Of a stretch of DNA of 64,000 nucleotides, positions 19,301 to 27,584 are shown one piece after another. Source of the DNA: a virus. The notes beneath the pieces are model-generated. The model saw only the letters and a program-made list of their open reading frames with translations. It had not been told where the DNA came from and searched no databases. Location: positions 62,001 to 126,000 of the IMG/VR virus record IMGVR_UViG_3300041411_000129; one strand, written 5' to 3'. Numbering within the stretch: the first letter of the stretch is position 1; every line of letters begins with the position of its first letter. The position numbers and the translations under genes were made by a program.

Positions 19301-20586
19301 GTACGGTTGACTCCGGTGACGTGGCAATCATCACCTATCTGTCTCCGAACTCCAACCTGACCTCTGTACGTGGTACGGTTCGGATGTACGACGCAGAACG
19401 GGATGGTGCATCTGCATTGTTCTCTACCGCAGGCTTGCTCAGTTTCGGTGCGGACGGCGATGACCCTAAACGTCTGAACTTCATTCAAGTACAACACGGT
19501 CACGGTATCATGACTGTGGGGTCGGAAGTTCAAGGCGCTCGTACCGGCATGGAGCGAGTTATCGCTTCTCGGATGAGTCCTGAGTTTGCTGTTACCGCGA
19601 AGCAAGATGGCGAGGTTACTGAGATCGCCGCTGATGCAATCACCGTTACCATGAAGGACGGTACTACTGCTAAGTATCCGCTTGGATTGGTTCACACGAC
19701 TGCCGAAGGTTCTGTCTATCCGAACACCATCGCCACTACCCTTAAGGTTGGTGAGAAGGTCAAGGAGTTCGACGTCATTACCTACAACCAAGGCTTCTTC
19801 AAACCAAGCCTGTTGGACAAGCGTCGCGTTGACTACATGAACGGTTGCATTGGTCGCATCGCACTTCGTGAAGCCACGTATACCGTAGAAGACAGTAGCT
19901 CCATCTCTGTTGATTTCGCCAAACGTATGGGTACTTACGTTAGTAAGCTCAAGACGATTGTAGTCGACTTCCATGACGGCATTAGTGGGTTGGTTAAGGT
20001 GGGTGATAAGACTGACCTTGACACAATTCTATGCACGATTGAAGGCGCGGTTTCGTCTGCTGCCGGGCTTTATGACGACGCTACGCGGGAGACACTCCGT
20101 AACTGGGCAGCGATGACGCCTAAGGCTAAGGCCGTGGGTGAGGTTGCCAAGGTCGAGGTCTTTTACAACGGTGAGATCGACTCGATGTCCGACAGCCTGA
20201 TGGAAATCGTGGCTGATTCGGAGAAAGAGCGCAAACGCTCTGCCAAACGTCTGGGTAAGGAATACGTTCCTGCTCGCGTAGGACGCAACGTTCGTATCGA
20301 CGGACACACGCTTGAAGACCGTCAGGCAATCATCATGATTTACATCACCACCCCGGTGGGAATGGGCATCGGCGATAAGCTGGTAATTGCCAACCAGATG
20401 AAGTCTACAGTCGGTGAAATCCTCATCGGTAGCAACCGGACACTTGAGGGTGAGTTCATCGACGCGATCTTCGGTGCCAAGTCGGTTATTGACCGGATCG
20501 TAACAAGTCCGTTCGATATCGGAACGACCAATACCGTCCTGCGGTTTATCGGTGAAGAAGCATACGCCGATTACTTTGGCGAGTAA
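16312..20586 (+). CDS. virion RNA polymerase beta subunit, N-terminal and central part (phiKZ gp178-like)
   Basis: Encodes 1424 residues, 20 bases after the beta-prime piece. Clear RpoB landmarks are near residue 1050 (DDPKRLNFIQVQHG, compare DDANRALMGSNMQRQ), RTGMERVIA (compare GTGMERAVA) followed by AVTAKQDGEVTEI, LKVGEKVKEFDVITYNQGFF (compare the LGEPVERGDVLADGPS block), and GDKLVIANQMKSTVG near 1352 (compare GDKMAGRHGNKGVIS). It ends soon after that block, exactly where the separate C-terminal fragment at 779-1516 begins. An acidic, coiled-coil-like insertion at about 300-410 is unusual. It is followed by a hairpin and a TATG motif. Confidence 0.88.
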   Translation: MSEMLNQDVYYRQFSLWRQSEINAPKLYPIAKLCLPKLAILHYANVDGVSVGPQASDQIFLTRQALLYIDHMRRYVDPIGNPVKTLSNIEGMITEYRRRNRAFRPMRKLERLETDKQSLIVFNYSMLAHIVKYSASFRASYFMWYNIYHEVILNMNHLAKVSNRQQFIEIDLPDVIPPLAALREYQSNLTAQTLAKFRTPEAKLLADLFMWAGPERSKSLFGKLEYDNLSKINLIVRRLNGWVVINLGWLDSFRSEKNLPADTDPKEKKQREKGEEPKTFALRFLKLMTTIHQGTTPIATETGDAVLEEPLVEVNPDDAKIDSQDFDLEDEMTALGDSNQLMDDDVELSKLEKELEELDKLKDMYATSEQVDEEGDLIEQKVINVDLMAQKAGVAKEGEAMLNKADELYGKGLLTQGEYRRLERLSTVYETLPNPYGGEGSFVDAMKITREDVLVDPKELTNDSVVTDKSLAFSRVDAVDQKYIKSVLKKDIMRAVSSMQKGAVAITSYVVDRKIDAVNDREMHIVKFAPAVGVPSTVKFELPTIREDGTFLYNGTEYRMRKQRSDLPIRKVGPNRVALSSYYSKIFVERSNRKKFDYGKWLLGQLTVKCLDPDDPHISNAVLSDATNFKADVPMVYSTIAGSIAGFTVDKLDLYFDYKHRIKKFNYTKEELSLEKGGYVLCGRSKMGPLVMAPNGMIYVHWKNELQDLGTVESLCGIEIGPDSTPMYMAEMKIYSKTIPVGFALAYLLGIDELLKVLNVVPRRALVGERLNLQADEYAIRFKNESLIFKRSDVMAGMLLSGFNLYHSVIRNYDIELFNDRDVYAAVLERSGVGSRYVRELDALNTLFIDPITQDLLEWMKEPTTFTGLLVRATEMLQTNMVRVRREDKDRLVEGLERVRGYERVAGVVYETLSKAIRSYTTRSATGRASVVVNPNDTINALVQDPTTSPVNNINPIHSLREREVITFGGRGGRSRRAMVANTRLFTDEDMGFISEGTVDSGDVAIITYLSPNSNLTSVRGTVRMYDAERDGASALFSTAGLLSFGADGDDPKRLNFIQVQHGHGIMTVGSEVQGARTGMERVIASRMSPEFAVTAKQDGEVTEIAADAITVTMKDGTTAKYPLGLVHTTAEGSVYPNTIATTLKVGEKVKEFDVITYNQGFFKPSLLDKRRVDYMNGCIGRIALREATYTVEDSSSISVDFAKRMGTYVSKLKTIVVDFHDGISGLVKVGDKTDLDTILCTIEGAVSSAAGLYDDATRETLRNWAAMTPKAKAVGEVAKVEVFYNGEIDSMSDSLMEIVADSEKERKRSAKRLGKEYVPARVGRNVRIDGHTLEDRQAIIMIYITTPVGMGIGDKLVIANQMKSTVGEILIGSNRTLEGEFIDAIFGAKSVIDRIVTSPFDIGTTNTVLRFIGEEAYADYFGE

Positions 20587-20597
20587 ATAAAAGCACA

Positions 20598-20628
20598 CCA
20601 CTCCCGGAAGACCGGGAGTGGCTGTATG
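20598..20628 (+). terminator. hairpin followed by TATG
   Basis: A 10-bp perfect stem (CCACTCCCGG with CCGGGAGTGG, 20598-20621) with an AAGA loop lies behind the polymerase operon. TATG at 20625-20628 may be a late promoter for the head-gene operon that starts at 20651. No T-run follows the stem. Confidence 0.65.
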
Positions 20629-20650
20629 TATATAGTCGAGGTATTTCCTG

Positions 20651-20842
20651 ATGTCTCCCAACGAAATTAAGAATTTGCCGATTCTGGCAACCGCCATCCA
20701 ATTGATCGGCGATGTCGCGCTGAACGTTATCGGCAACGACGTTGCTGCTGAAGTTGACGGCGTGAAGATCACCCAGTCCTCGGTCAAAGTTCTGGCCGTT
20801 GCCTCCCTGAACAAAGTACTGAGCGAGAAATGCCATGCTTGA
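20651..20842 (+). CDS. small hypothetical protein
   Basis: Encodes 63 residues from an ATG preceded by GAGG about 10 bases upstream. The product is mostly hydrophobic and aliphatic (LPILATAIQLIGDVALNVIG) without a clear signal peptide. Its last codons overlap the start of the next gene by 8 bases, which indicates coupled translation with a head-operon protein. Not recognised. Confidence 0.65.
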   Translation: MSPNEIKNLPILATAIQLIGDVALNVIGNDVAAEVDGVKITQSSVKVLAVASLNKVLSEKCHA

Positions 20843-22226
20843 GCCTAGCGCTATTGCCGCAGCAATTCCCCTTTCCCAGATGTTGGCTGAGAAAGGCATC
20901 TCGCTGGATGCCCACGCTGACACTCCTCTCGCCTGCATCGTCCGTGACGCTCCGCTGATTGGTTTCAATCCGGGTGAAGCGAGCTACGATGCAATCAGTG
21001 CTGCATTGCTGAATGCAAGCCGTGGCGAAACCCACGCCGCTCTGCTGTCCGAGTGCATCGAGTTGGTGACCACTTCGGTTCGCCGTACTCTGGACTTCTC
21101 CCGTAACACCGTGATCCCTCACGTTCGCCGTGTACTGGAGTCGTTCACTGCCCGTCTGGAAGGTCTGGACATCGTTCCTTTGCCGTTCACGCTGAAGTTC
21201 AACTACCTGCCTGAGATCTACAAGCTGGCTCCTGGCTTGCAGTTCGTTGAGCGTTGGGAAAACAACCCAATGGCTAGCATGCCGGGTGCGTTGACTCTGG
21301 GTACTTACTCCCCAGCTGAAATCGAAACCCTGGCGCAGCTGACCGACGAAGGTGGTTTCAACGAATCCCTCAAGGAACTGTTGAACGCCGAGGAAGGTCG
21401 TGGCCTGTCCGCAATCGCTGACGTCCTGAGCGGCCGCGTAGGCATCGCCAATATGCCGGTAGAGTTCTCTCTGCCGTTGGCTATTGTTCTGCGCAACATC
21501 GAAACGCCGAAAGAAGGCGTACAGTCTTCGCTGACTGCGTACAACGATGCTCGTTCGGTTCTGTCCAACGTCGCTGCCAAGCGTGCGCTGAGCCTGATCG
21601 ATCAACTGAACATCCAGATCAAGAACAAGTCCCTGTATAAGGGTAACTTCGTTAAAGAGCTGGGCGTGATCGAACTGACCGGTGAGGTTTACAAGATCCT
21701 TCTGAACGAAGGTCTGACCTCTGAAGCCGTGATCGGTAACGAACTGATCGGCCGGAAGTACATCGGTGGGCAGATGCTCAACCCTGAGATCATTGCTGAA
21801 CTGACTGACGTCTATGCTCGCGATTACGCTACACGCAAGCAGGCTGTCAGCATCAGCAAGCACGAACACACCCGTAAGGCTCTGCAAGCTGTTCTGCGTG
21901 AAGACGTGAACATGATCGCAGAGAAGGGCGAGTTCGTGATCGAAGGTGACAACGCCGAGAAGGCGTGGGGTCGTCTGCGTCAGTTCATCGACGCTCTGTA
22001 CGAACACAACGGTCTGCAATTCGAACCGTCGGGTATCATCACTGCGGCTATCTGCGTGGTTTGGTACGCCCACACCGACGCGGCCCGTGTGATCGACATC
22101 ATGTTCAAGGTCGAGAAAGAGCAGCCTGGCCTGCCGGCGAAAGAAGTAGCTACCCTCGCCACCATTCAGTATCTGAGTGAGTGGGTTGGCAGCATGATGC
22201 TTCCTACGAAGGCTGAAGCTGCTTAA
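20835..22226 (+). CDS. conserved virion protein, phiKZ gp177-like by position
   Basis: Encodes 463 residues, predominantly helical, with codon use rich in CTG and CGT as in well expressed genes. It starts inside the end of the preceding small gene. In phiKZ-type genomes the genes between the virion polymerase beta gene and the prohead protease encode virion proteins in the same order, and on that basis this is a probable structural protein. No enzymatic motif is visible. Confidence 0.6.
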   Translation: MLEPSAIAAAIPLSQMLAEKGISLDAHADTPLACIVRDAPLIGFNPGEASYDAISAALLNASRGETHAALLSECIELVTTSVRRTLDFSRNTVIPHVRRVLESFTARLEGLDIVPLPFTLKFNYLPEIYKLAPGLQFVERWENNPMASMPGALTLGTYSPAEIETLAQLTDEGGFNESLKELLNAEEGRGLSAIADVLSGRVGIANMPVEFSLPLAIVLRNIETPKEGVQSSLTAYNDARSVLSNVAAKRALSLIDQLNIQIKNKSLYKGNFVKELGVIELTGEVYKILLNEGLTSEAVIGNELIGRKYIGGQMLNPEIIAELTDVYARDYATRKQAVSISKHEHTRKALQAVLREDVNMIAEKGEFVIEGDNAEKAWGRLRQFIDALYEHNGLQFEPSGIITAAICVVWYAHTDAARVIDIMFKVEKEQPGLPAKEVATLATIQYLSEWVGSMMLPTKAEAA

Positions 22227-22245
22227 TCATCAAGGGGCGTGACGT

Positions 22246-22968
22246 ATGCTTTCATCGGTATATAAACGCTCGAAGGCCCGTGTGGATGCTTGTCTCAAGA
22301 AGGCAGGCACCACATTCATCGCGATGGAACCTTTGCGGATTCATATCCCTGAACGGTTTGCTGAACGTGGTCTGGCTGTGATCGAGGATGTCTCGTACAT
22401 CCTCGGTTGTTTGGCCATTATCACCGAAGACAACTATTACGCTCCATCCACTGTTACGGCTATGTTGAAGACAGAGCCTGACCGTGTGGGTCGTATCGTG
22501 ATCGATGACGTCGGGTATATCGAGCTCAGCTACAACAAAGGTTCAAAGGTCATCGCGTCTACGGAACCGGTCGTGGTGGATAACCTACCTCACCGCATCT
22601 ATACCGAGCTTCTAGGTAAAGGTCGTATTCCGTGGTATTACGATTACACCGACATTCCGTTCATCTTCCGCGAATCCCTTAAATACAATGGTGTGCGTTT
22701 AGGCGCGGATCTTGCTATTTGGGAATACATCGCAGCGCAACTGTGCCGTGACCCGGATAACCCGACCAGATACTGGCGGCAGGTTCCGAACGCCAAAGCT
22801 CTGCTGGCAACTAAGTCACCGTACTTTGTGGCTCTTCGTAACGTGAGTATTGGCTCAACCAACATGACGGCCCGTCTGGGCGGCTCTTATTTCGACCCAG
22901 GTATGACCAGTACGTTGGCGAATCCATCCGATCGTAATGAACGGTTCGAGACGGTATTGCGTCGATAA
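22246..22968 (+). CDS. conserved phage protein, phiKZ gp176-like by position
   Basis: Encodes 240 residues from an ATG after AAGGGG. A mixed alpha/beta sequence with Tyr/Trp-rich middle (GRIPWYYDYTDIPFIF) ends shortly before the prohead protease on the same strand. Position between the beta subunit and protease genes matches phiKZ gp176, which is conserved but uncharacterised. A role in head or tail assembly is inferred from context only. Confidence 0.6.
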   Translation: MLSSVYKRSKARVDACLKKAGTTFIAMEPLRIHIPERFAERGLAVIEDVSYILGCLAIITEDNYYAPSTVTAMLKTEPDRVGRIVIDDVGYIELSYNKGSKVIASTEPVVVDNLPHRIYTELLGKGRIPWYYDYTDIPFIFRESLKYNGVRLGADLAIWEYIAAQLCRDPDNPTRYWRQVPNAKALLATKSPYFVALRNVSIGSTNMTARLGGSYFDPGMTSTLANPSDRNERFETVLRR

Positions 22969-22979
22969 GGAATAGAATC

Positions 22980-23786
22980 ATGGGCATGCCTTCCATTCAA
23001 TTGCCGAACTCCAGTCAGGTCAGCTCCTACAGTAGCATCGCTTTGGCGAATAGCGGCAAGAAGGGCGTTCTGAAGGATGTAGGTAACGGCTATAAAGAAA
23101 TCCTGCTGGGGGCATTCGGTGCCTTCGGTAACGGCGGCTGGCTTTATGACACCGCCTCTGCAATGCGTTATCTGGAGAACGACCAAGAGTTCCTGCGTAT
23201 GATGCAGGCTGGTCGTATCCGTGGCGAGTGGGGTCACCCAGTTCGTCCGCCAGGCATGAGCGACCAAGATTGGTTCGTTCGTATCTGTACGATCGTTGAA
23301 GCCAACATGTGCTGCCACATTCGCCGCGTTCGTCCTTCGTTGGATACCGTGGTTGACGAACGTGGCCGTAAGGTCATCGCCCTGATCGGCGAAGTCAAGC
23401 CTTCTGGTAAGGAAGCCAAAGCGTTTGGCGACATGCTGGACAATCCGGATGAAGACGTAAACTTCTCCATCCGTTGCTTCGCGAAGAAGAACTTCGGCAA
23501 CATGACCAAACACATGACCAAGATCATCACTTGGGACTTCGTGTTTGATCCGGGCATTGCCCTGACCACAAAGTACAACACTCCGAGCATGGAGTCGAAG
23601 AGCGTGACTCGTCAGCTTGACGAGGCTGAGTTCAACCTCGAGCGTCTGCGCAATGGTTTCGACCACACGCGTCAGAACAACTCCGAAGAGAGCTTCGAAA
23701 GCGTTGCTCCAGCGGTAGAGATCCTCGGTTCTCTCTATGAGAAGACCAAGTCTCAAATCTTCGTCCCTACCTCTCTCGGCTGGTAA
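22980..23786 (+). CDS. prohead protease, phiKZ gp175-like
   Basis: Encodes 268 residues. The fold family is the herpesvirus/T4 gp21-type serine protease. The likely catalytic His is H86 in RGEWGHPVRPPG and the likely Ser is S163 in EDVNFSIRCF. Between them lies the ALIGEVKPSGKEAK strand-turn typical of this group. The enzyme trims propeptides from capsid and inner-body proteins inside the immature head. In phiKZ it cuts after Ser/Ala/Gly-X-Glu. It lies immediately before two genes whose products carry a matching STE site. SD is AAGGA 9 bases before the ATG. Confidence 0.82.
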   Translation: MGMPSIQLPNSSQVSSYSSIALANSGKKGVLKDVGNGYKEILLGAFGAFGNGGWLYDTASAMRYLENDQEFLRMMQAGRIRGEWGHPVRPPGMSDQDWFVRICTIVEANMCCHIRRVRPSLDTVVDERGRKVIALIGEVKPSGKEAKAFGDMLDNPDEDVNFSIRCFAKKNFGNMTKHMTKIITWDFVFDPGIALTTKYNTPSMESKSVTRQLDEAEFNLERLRNGFDHTRQNNSEESFESVAPAVEILGSLYEKTKSQIFVPTSLGW

Positions 23787-23813
23787 TTAGCCAACACAAC
23801 TAGGATTGCATCC

Positions 23814-25178
23814 ATGAGCAAAGATCTCCTGCTTCAATACGGCATCGAGTCTGGTGAAGTAGCGCCAGAACCTGAGCTGGCCACCCAGACCGCTGAAGAA
23901 GTTCTGACCGAAGTGTTGGTCGAAGAAGTAGCCGCTGGCGACGATACCCTGTCCAGTCACATGGAGCAGGTTGAAGAAACCAAGGACATCGCCGAACAGC
24001 TGGAAGAACTGGCTGAACGTACCGAAGCTCTGGCTGATGCTCAGGAAGAAAATCCTCCTGCCGCTGAAGTCGTAGCAGTGTCCACCGAATCCGCCAATCG
24101 CGAATTCCGCACCATCATGCGTGCCAATCGTCTGCCTTTCGTAGCGTCCAGCTTCGAGGCCAACGAATCCGGCAACCGCCTGCGCGATCTGGCCTCCGAC
24201 GCCCGTCGCGTACAGCGTATCGCTGAAGGTCACCGCGCCAACCTGTTGGATCTGTCCAACGAAGGTGCCATCTCGCGTTTCCTGAACCGTGATGAAAGCA
24301 AGATCGCCAAAGGCATCAACGCACTGGGCGCTGCCGAAGCTTCCCTGTCGGGCAGCCTGCAATCCCTGAAAGACCACCCGGTCATCATCACTCATGACGG
24401 GATTGCTGGGTTCCTGACCCAAGGCGATTCTCCTGTCATGAACTTGAAGCAGGGTGTCGAGAAAGATGCTGCGCATCTGTCCCATTGCCACGACGCTGTC
24501 ACCAAGTCCCTGGCTACCATCGGTTCTCTGGCTAACGGCCTGAAGGCTAATGGCGCTACCAAGGGTTCGGCTGTATCGAAGATCCTGGGCGGTAACTTCC
24601 TGGGTGATCTCAGTGGCTGCGCTACCAAAGGTCCTGCTCTGATGGGCAACCACGCGTTCCTGGTTGACGGTGCTGCCGAACACGGCGTTCCTAAACTGAA
24701 ACGCGTTCGCGACACCGCGAAGAAAGATGCCAAAGGTACTGGTCGTCACATCGCTATCGGTGTTGCTGTCGGCGTTATCGTCGGTCTCGCAGTCGGTGCA
24801 GTAGTAGGCGGCGTTGTCGGCCACCTGGCCGGTAAACAAGTCAACCGTGAGGGTAGTCAAGCCAAGTCCGCAGCTTCTGCTGCCGATCTGGTAAGCGCTA
24901 TCAACACCGTAAAGGGCTTCAACAAGATCACCGACTACAAGGTCGACACCGACGCGATCGACAAGGCACTCAAAGACGCTCGTGCTTCGATGGGCGAATT
25001 GTCGGCCGAAGACAAGGCTGCTACCAAGAAAGCGATCAGCGCTCTGGAAGACGCAATCTCCCGTCTGGTGATCATCGCCGACTGCGCTTACGAGCAGGCG
25101 TTCTACGACATCACCACCATGGCATCTGTTGTTACCGCAGTGGCCAAACAAGCTGGCAAACAAGCCGGCGACGAATAA
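23814..25178 (+). CDS. inner-head (inner body) protein paralogue 1 with cleavable propeptide
   Basis: Encodes 454 residues. Residues 1-92 form an acidic Glu/Ala-rich propeptide-like region ending in VAVSTE, followed by SANREF; STE fits the phiKZ protease rule (Ser/Ala/Gly-X-Glu), so cleavage after Glu92 is predicted. The next part (FRTIMRANRLPF, SSFEA) is shared with the neighbouring paralogue. A glycine-zipper hydrophobic segment (GVAVGVIVGLAVGAVVGGVV) near 320-345 could insert into a membrane. The C-terminus is helical. phiKZ-type phages pack several such paralogues in the proteinaceous inner body and eject them with DNA. Codon use suggests high expression. Confidence 0.7.
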   Translation: MSKDLLLQYGIESGEVAPEPELATQTAEEVLTEVLVEEVAAGDDTLSSHMEQVEETKDIAEQLEELAERTEALADAQEENPPAAEVVAVSTESANREFRTIMRANRLPFVASSFEANESGNRLRDLASDARRVQRIAEGHRANLLDLSNEGAISRFLNRDESKIAKGINALGAAEASLSGSLQSLKDHPVIITHDGIAGFLTQGDSPVMNLKQGVEKDAAHLSHCHDAVTKSLATIGSLANGLKANGATKGSAVSKILGGNFLGDLSGCATKGPALMGNHAFLVDGAAEHGVPKLKRVRDTAKKDAKGTGRHIAIGVAVGVIVGLAVGAVVGGVVGHLAGKQVNREGSQAKSAASAADLVSAINTVKGFNKITDYKVDTDAIDKALKDARASMGELSAEDKAATKKAISALEDAISRLVIIADCAYEQAFYDITTMASVVTAVAKQAGKQAGDE

Positions 25179-25187
25179 GGGGCAGTC

Positions 25188-26597
25188 ATGCGTGAATTCA
25201 AGGATCTCATTTCAACTGAATCCAGCGTAGTAGTTGCTGAATCCAGTGATGGTCCTGAAGTCAGCGTATCTGACGTATTGGTGGAAGACACCGCTGCGGC
25301 ACCAAGCGTTACTGAGCACTTCGATCGCATCGAAGAAACTCAAGATCTGTCGTCCCAGCTCAATGAGTTGGCAGATCACGCTGATGCCGTGGCGCGTGCC
25401 GAAGAGAATGGCGAAATCAGTTCTGAAGCAGCCTTCCTCTCCACCGAATCGATGAATCGTGAGTTCAACTCTATCATGCGTTCGGCTAAGCTACCTTATA
25501 CTGCTTCGAGTTTCGAAGCGGCTGGTAGTGAGGCTGAGCGTCTGTCGGGTATTGCTCGTGATGCTCGTCGTGTCAGCTCTATCGCTATGGAGCATGTGGA
25601 TTATCTCAGGGACTACACCGAAGAAGGTGCGCTCCTGAGTTTCCTGCGTCGGGATGAAAGTAAGCTTAACAAAGCTCACGATCAACTCGATCAAGCTGCC
25701 AAACGACTTCAGAAGAACATCGACAAGTTGTCCGATCGGCCAGTGAAGATTCGTAACCAAGGCTTTGCCCGGTTCATGACTCGGAACAACCGTCAGGTCA
25801 CCGACCTGGCTGCGGCTATCGGCTCCGAAGCGAAGTACCTGTCCAATGCTCACGATCAGATCGAATCGGCTATTAAGGCAATGGGCGTAATGTCCAACAA
25901 CCTTCGTGGTTCTGGCGTTCTGGCTGCACTGAACGGTCTGTCCAATGCACGGCCATTCGCCGCTGCATCCAACTTGGGTACGGATGAAGGTTACCTCATG
26001 GGTAACTGCACTATCGAATCCTCAGAGACCGAAGGTCCTTATCCGCACCTACTTATCCCTAAGTACACTCGTACTAGCGGTATTCGGGTTCAGGGCAAAT
26101 CCATCGGTTGGGCTGCATTGGGCGCTGTTGGTGGTGCCTGGGCTGGACTGGGCTGGACTACGATCATCGCTATCGGTGGATTGGCCGTAGGGCTTCCTAT
26201 AATCACCGGTGCGGCGTATGCAGCTCGTAAGGTTGTGATAGCCGGCATGGCTATCCGCGGGGCTGTAAACACCTATAACGAGACGCAGGACGAGAGTAAC
26301 ACTCGTTCACAAGCATCTGCTGGCGATATGAAGAAAGTCGTTGAGATGGTGCTGGGCTACACCCGTTACACCAACTACAGCGTTGATGCTGATTTGATCC
26401 GTGCAAACCTGAAGGCTGCTCGCAAGAACACCGACGGGATGAGTTCTGATCAGAAGAAGCAGTTGGTGGAAGTAACCTTGGCTCTTGAAACGAGTCTGGA
26501 CCGTTTGGTGCGGCTGGCTAGCCAGACGTATGAGCAAGCGTACTACACGACCACACTGTCCGCTGCGATTATCACAGCGGCATGCAACAGGTCGTAA
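25188..26597 (+). CDS. inner-head (inner body) protein paralogue 2 with cleavable propeptide
   Basis: Encodes 469 residues; AAGGGG precedes the ATG. It is a diverged duplicate of the upstream gene, sharing the acidic N-terminus (EETQDLSSQLNELADHADA), the STES-NREF segment (STE at 85-87), the FMTR/FLTQ block, the C-terminal KKxVSALE-like region and the final YEQAxY segment. A hydrophobic Gly/Ala segment lies at about 305-345 (GAVGGAWAGLGWTTIIAIGG). It is the last gene of the head operon and is followed by a hairpin. A virion inner-body or ejection role is inferred from homology to phiKZ paralogue families. Confidence 0.68.
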   Translation: MREFKDLISTESSVVVAESSDGPEVSVSDVLVEDTAAAPSVTEHFDRIEETQDLSSQLNELADHADAVARAEENGEISSEAAFLSTESMNREFNSIMRSAKLPYTASSFEAAGSEAERLSGIARDARRVSSIAMEHVDYLRDYTEEGALLSFLRRDESKLNKAHDQLDQAAKRLQKNIDKLSDRPVKIRNQGFARFMTRNNRQVTDLAAAIGSEAKYLSNAHDQIESAIKAMGVMSNNLRGSGVLAALNGLSNARPFAAASNLGTDEGYLMGNCTIESSETEGPYPHLLIPKYTRTSGIRVQGKSIGWAALGAVGGAWAGLGWTTIIAIGGLAVGLPIITGAAYAARKVVIAGMAIRGAVNTYNETQDESNTRSQASAGDMKKVVEMVLGYTRYTNYSVDADLIRANLKAARKNTDGMSSDQKKQLVEVTLALETSLDRLVRLASQTYEQAYYTTTLSAAIITAACNRS

Positions 26598-26609
26598 GCA
26601 GCATACATC

Positions 26610-26633
26610 GCCCGGCCTTCTTGGCCGGGCTTT
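26610..26633 (+). terminator. hairpin terminator
   Basis: GCCCGGCC pairs with GGCCGGGC (26610-26617 with 26623-26630) around TTCTT, followed by TTT. It ends the head operon, and GCATA precedes it at 26601. Confidence 0.7.
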
Positions 26634-26667
26634 GTGCCGTATAAATCGTATTCAAAATAATTACAGT

Positions 26668-26680
26668 CACACATTGTTGG
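26668..26680 (+). promoter_or_regulatory. candidate early promoter (CACACATTGTTGG)
   Basis: An ACATTG core follows an AT-rich stretch, 60-70 bases before the next gene. The same core recurs before at least six other small-gene units. It resembles the AT-rich early promoter element described for phiKZ (TATATTAC), so recognition by the virion polymerase is inferred. Confidence 0.45.
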
Positions 26681-26739
26681 AGTAGATAAACACTACGATA
26701 GCCATTCCGGTTATCTATCTAACGACCGTGGAGGTCACA

Positions 26740-27186
26740 ATGTCCAACGCAATCAAAACCCTGCAAGCTGCTTTCGATCGTATTGAAAACGTTGTTGAAT
26801 ACAACGAAGAGTTCAACAACGGTACTGGCTACTTCGACCATCTGGTGAATCACGACACCGGGCTGGAAGTTGGTCAGCGCTTCAAGATGCAAACTCCAAT
26901 GCCGAACAACCGCAAGGTCATCGGCGTGGTTACTCCTGTCGGTAACGCAGTGTTCTTCGAACGCTATACCGGTGGCGAGCGCGGTATCGTTGCACGCAAC
27001 ATCCCATCGTCCTTCAGCGGCATCTTCATTGAAGGCCAGGTTTCCGATGAGCTGCTTTCGATGGCAATCGGTTCCGCTGAAGGCTACAATCGCAACATCG
27101 GCCACATGCTGAAAGCCGTAGTTATTAAAGCTACTGGCAATGGTTTCATGGAAGCTAAGGCTGAGAAGCCAGCAGACCTGAACTAA
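26740..27186 (+). CDS. hypothetical early protein
   Basis: Encodes 148 residues. The ATG at 26740 follows GGAGG at 5-base spacing, so the in-frame GTG at 26728 is not used. Codon use is biased, suggesting good expression. No family is recognised; the central region looks beta-rich (KVIGVVTPVGNAVFFERY). It begins an island of short genes, each with its own ACATT motif, placed between the head operon and the tail genes. Confidence 0.7.
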   Translation: MSNAIKTLQAAFDRIENVVEYNEEFNNGTGYFDHLVNHDTGLEVGQRFKMQTPMPNNRKVIGVVTPVGNAVFFERYTGGERGIVARNIPSSFSGIFIEGQVSDELLSMAIGSAEGYNRNIGHMLKAVVIKATGNGFMEAKAEKPADLN

Positions 27187-27198
27187 AAGATTTATAGC

Positions 27199-27210
27199 TA
27201 CACATTGTAA
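27199..27210 (+). promoter_or_regulatory. candidate early promoter (TACACATTGTAA)
   Basis: ACATTG core preceded by TTTATAG, about 52 bases before the ATG at 27262. It matches the motifs before the genes starting at 26740 and 41648. Confidence 0.45.
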
Positions 27211-27261
27211 ACTCGCAACACACCTAACCTTTCGAAACAATTTGTTATTTGGAGATACACC

Positions 27262-27510
27262 ATGTCTGCTGAAATCGCTCAAGTTGCTGCTCAATCCGTT
27301 TCTTACCTGCAACGTCTGAAAGACCTGGCTACCGCTCACCCAGTGGGTGCAGTAGTCGCTGGTACTGTCGTAGCCACTGTTGCAGTGGTCGGCGGTTACA
27401 AGCTCGCCACCAAGGTCTTCGGCGAAAAGAAGAAAGAGCCGCACGCTGACGTAACTGTCAACGTTGATGCTCGTCCTGCTGCGGATGCGACTGCCAAACC
27501 GGCAGCGTAA
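27262..27510 (+). CDS. small single-pass membrane protein
   Basis: Encodes 82 residues with one transmembrane segment at about residues 27-46 (PVGAVVAGTVVATVAVVGGY), followed by a positively charged stretch (GEKKK) and an Ala/Pro-rich tail. The charged C-terminal side suggests an N-out, C-in topology or a simple membrane anchor. GGAGA precedes the ATG at good spacing. It has its own upstream ACATTG motif and a strong terminator behind. Early membrane-targeted phage proteins often modify the host envelope or exclude other phages, but no family was recognised. Confidence 0.7.
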   Translation: MSAEIAQVAAQSVSYLQRLKDLATAHPVGAVVAGTVVATVAVVGGYKLATKVFGEKKKEPHADVTVNVDARPAADATAKPAA

Positions 27511-27517
27511 CCTCAGT

Positions 27518-27563
27518 CATCAGATCGGTCGGCCAACGGCCGATCTGATGATTTCTTTTTTTT
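27518..27563 (+). terminator. intrinsic terminator
   Basis: An 11-bp stem (CATCAGATCGG with CCGATCTGATG, 27518-27550) with a partly self-complementary loop is followed by a ten-T run at 27554-27563. Confidence 0.85.
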
Positions 27564-27584
27564 GTATTTAAATCAAACACAAAC

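Noticed and set aside
17587-19974. 795-codon open frame opposite the virion polymerase beta gene
   Set aside because: Low-complexity His/Arg/Thr composition and no ribosome-binding site; antisense shadow of a recognised gene.
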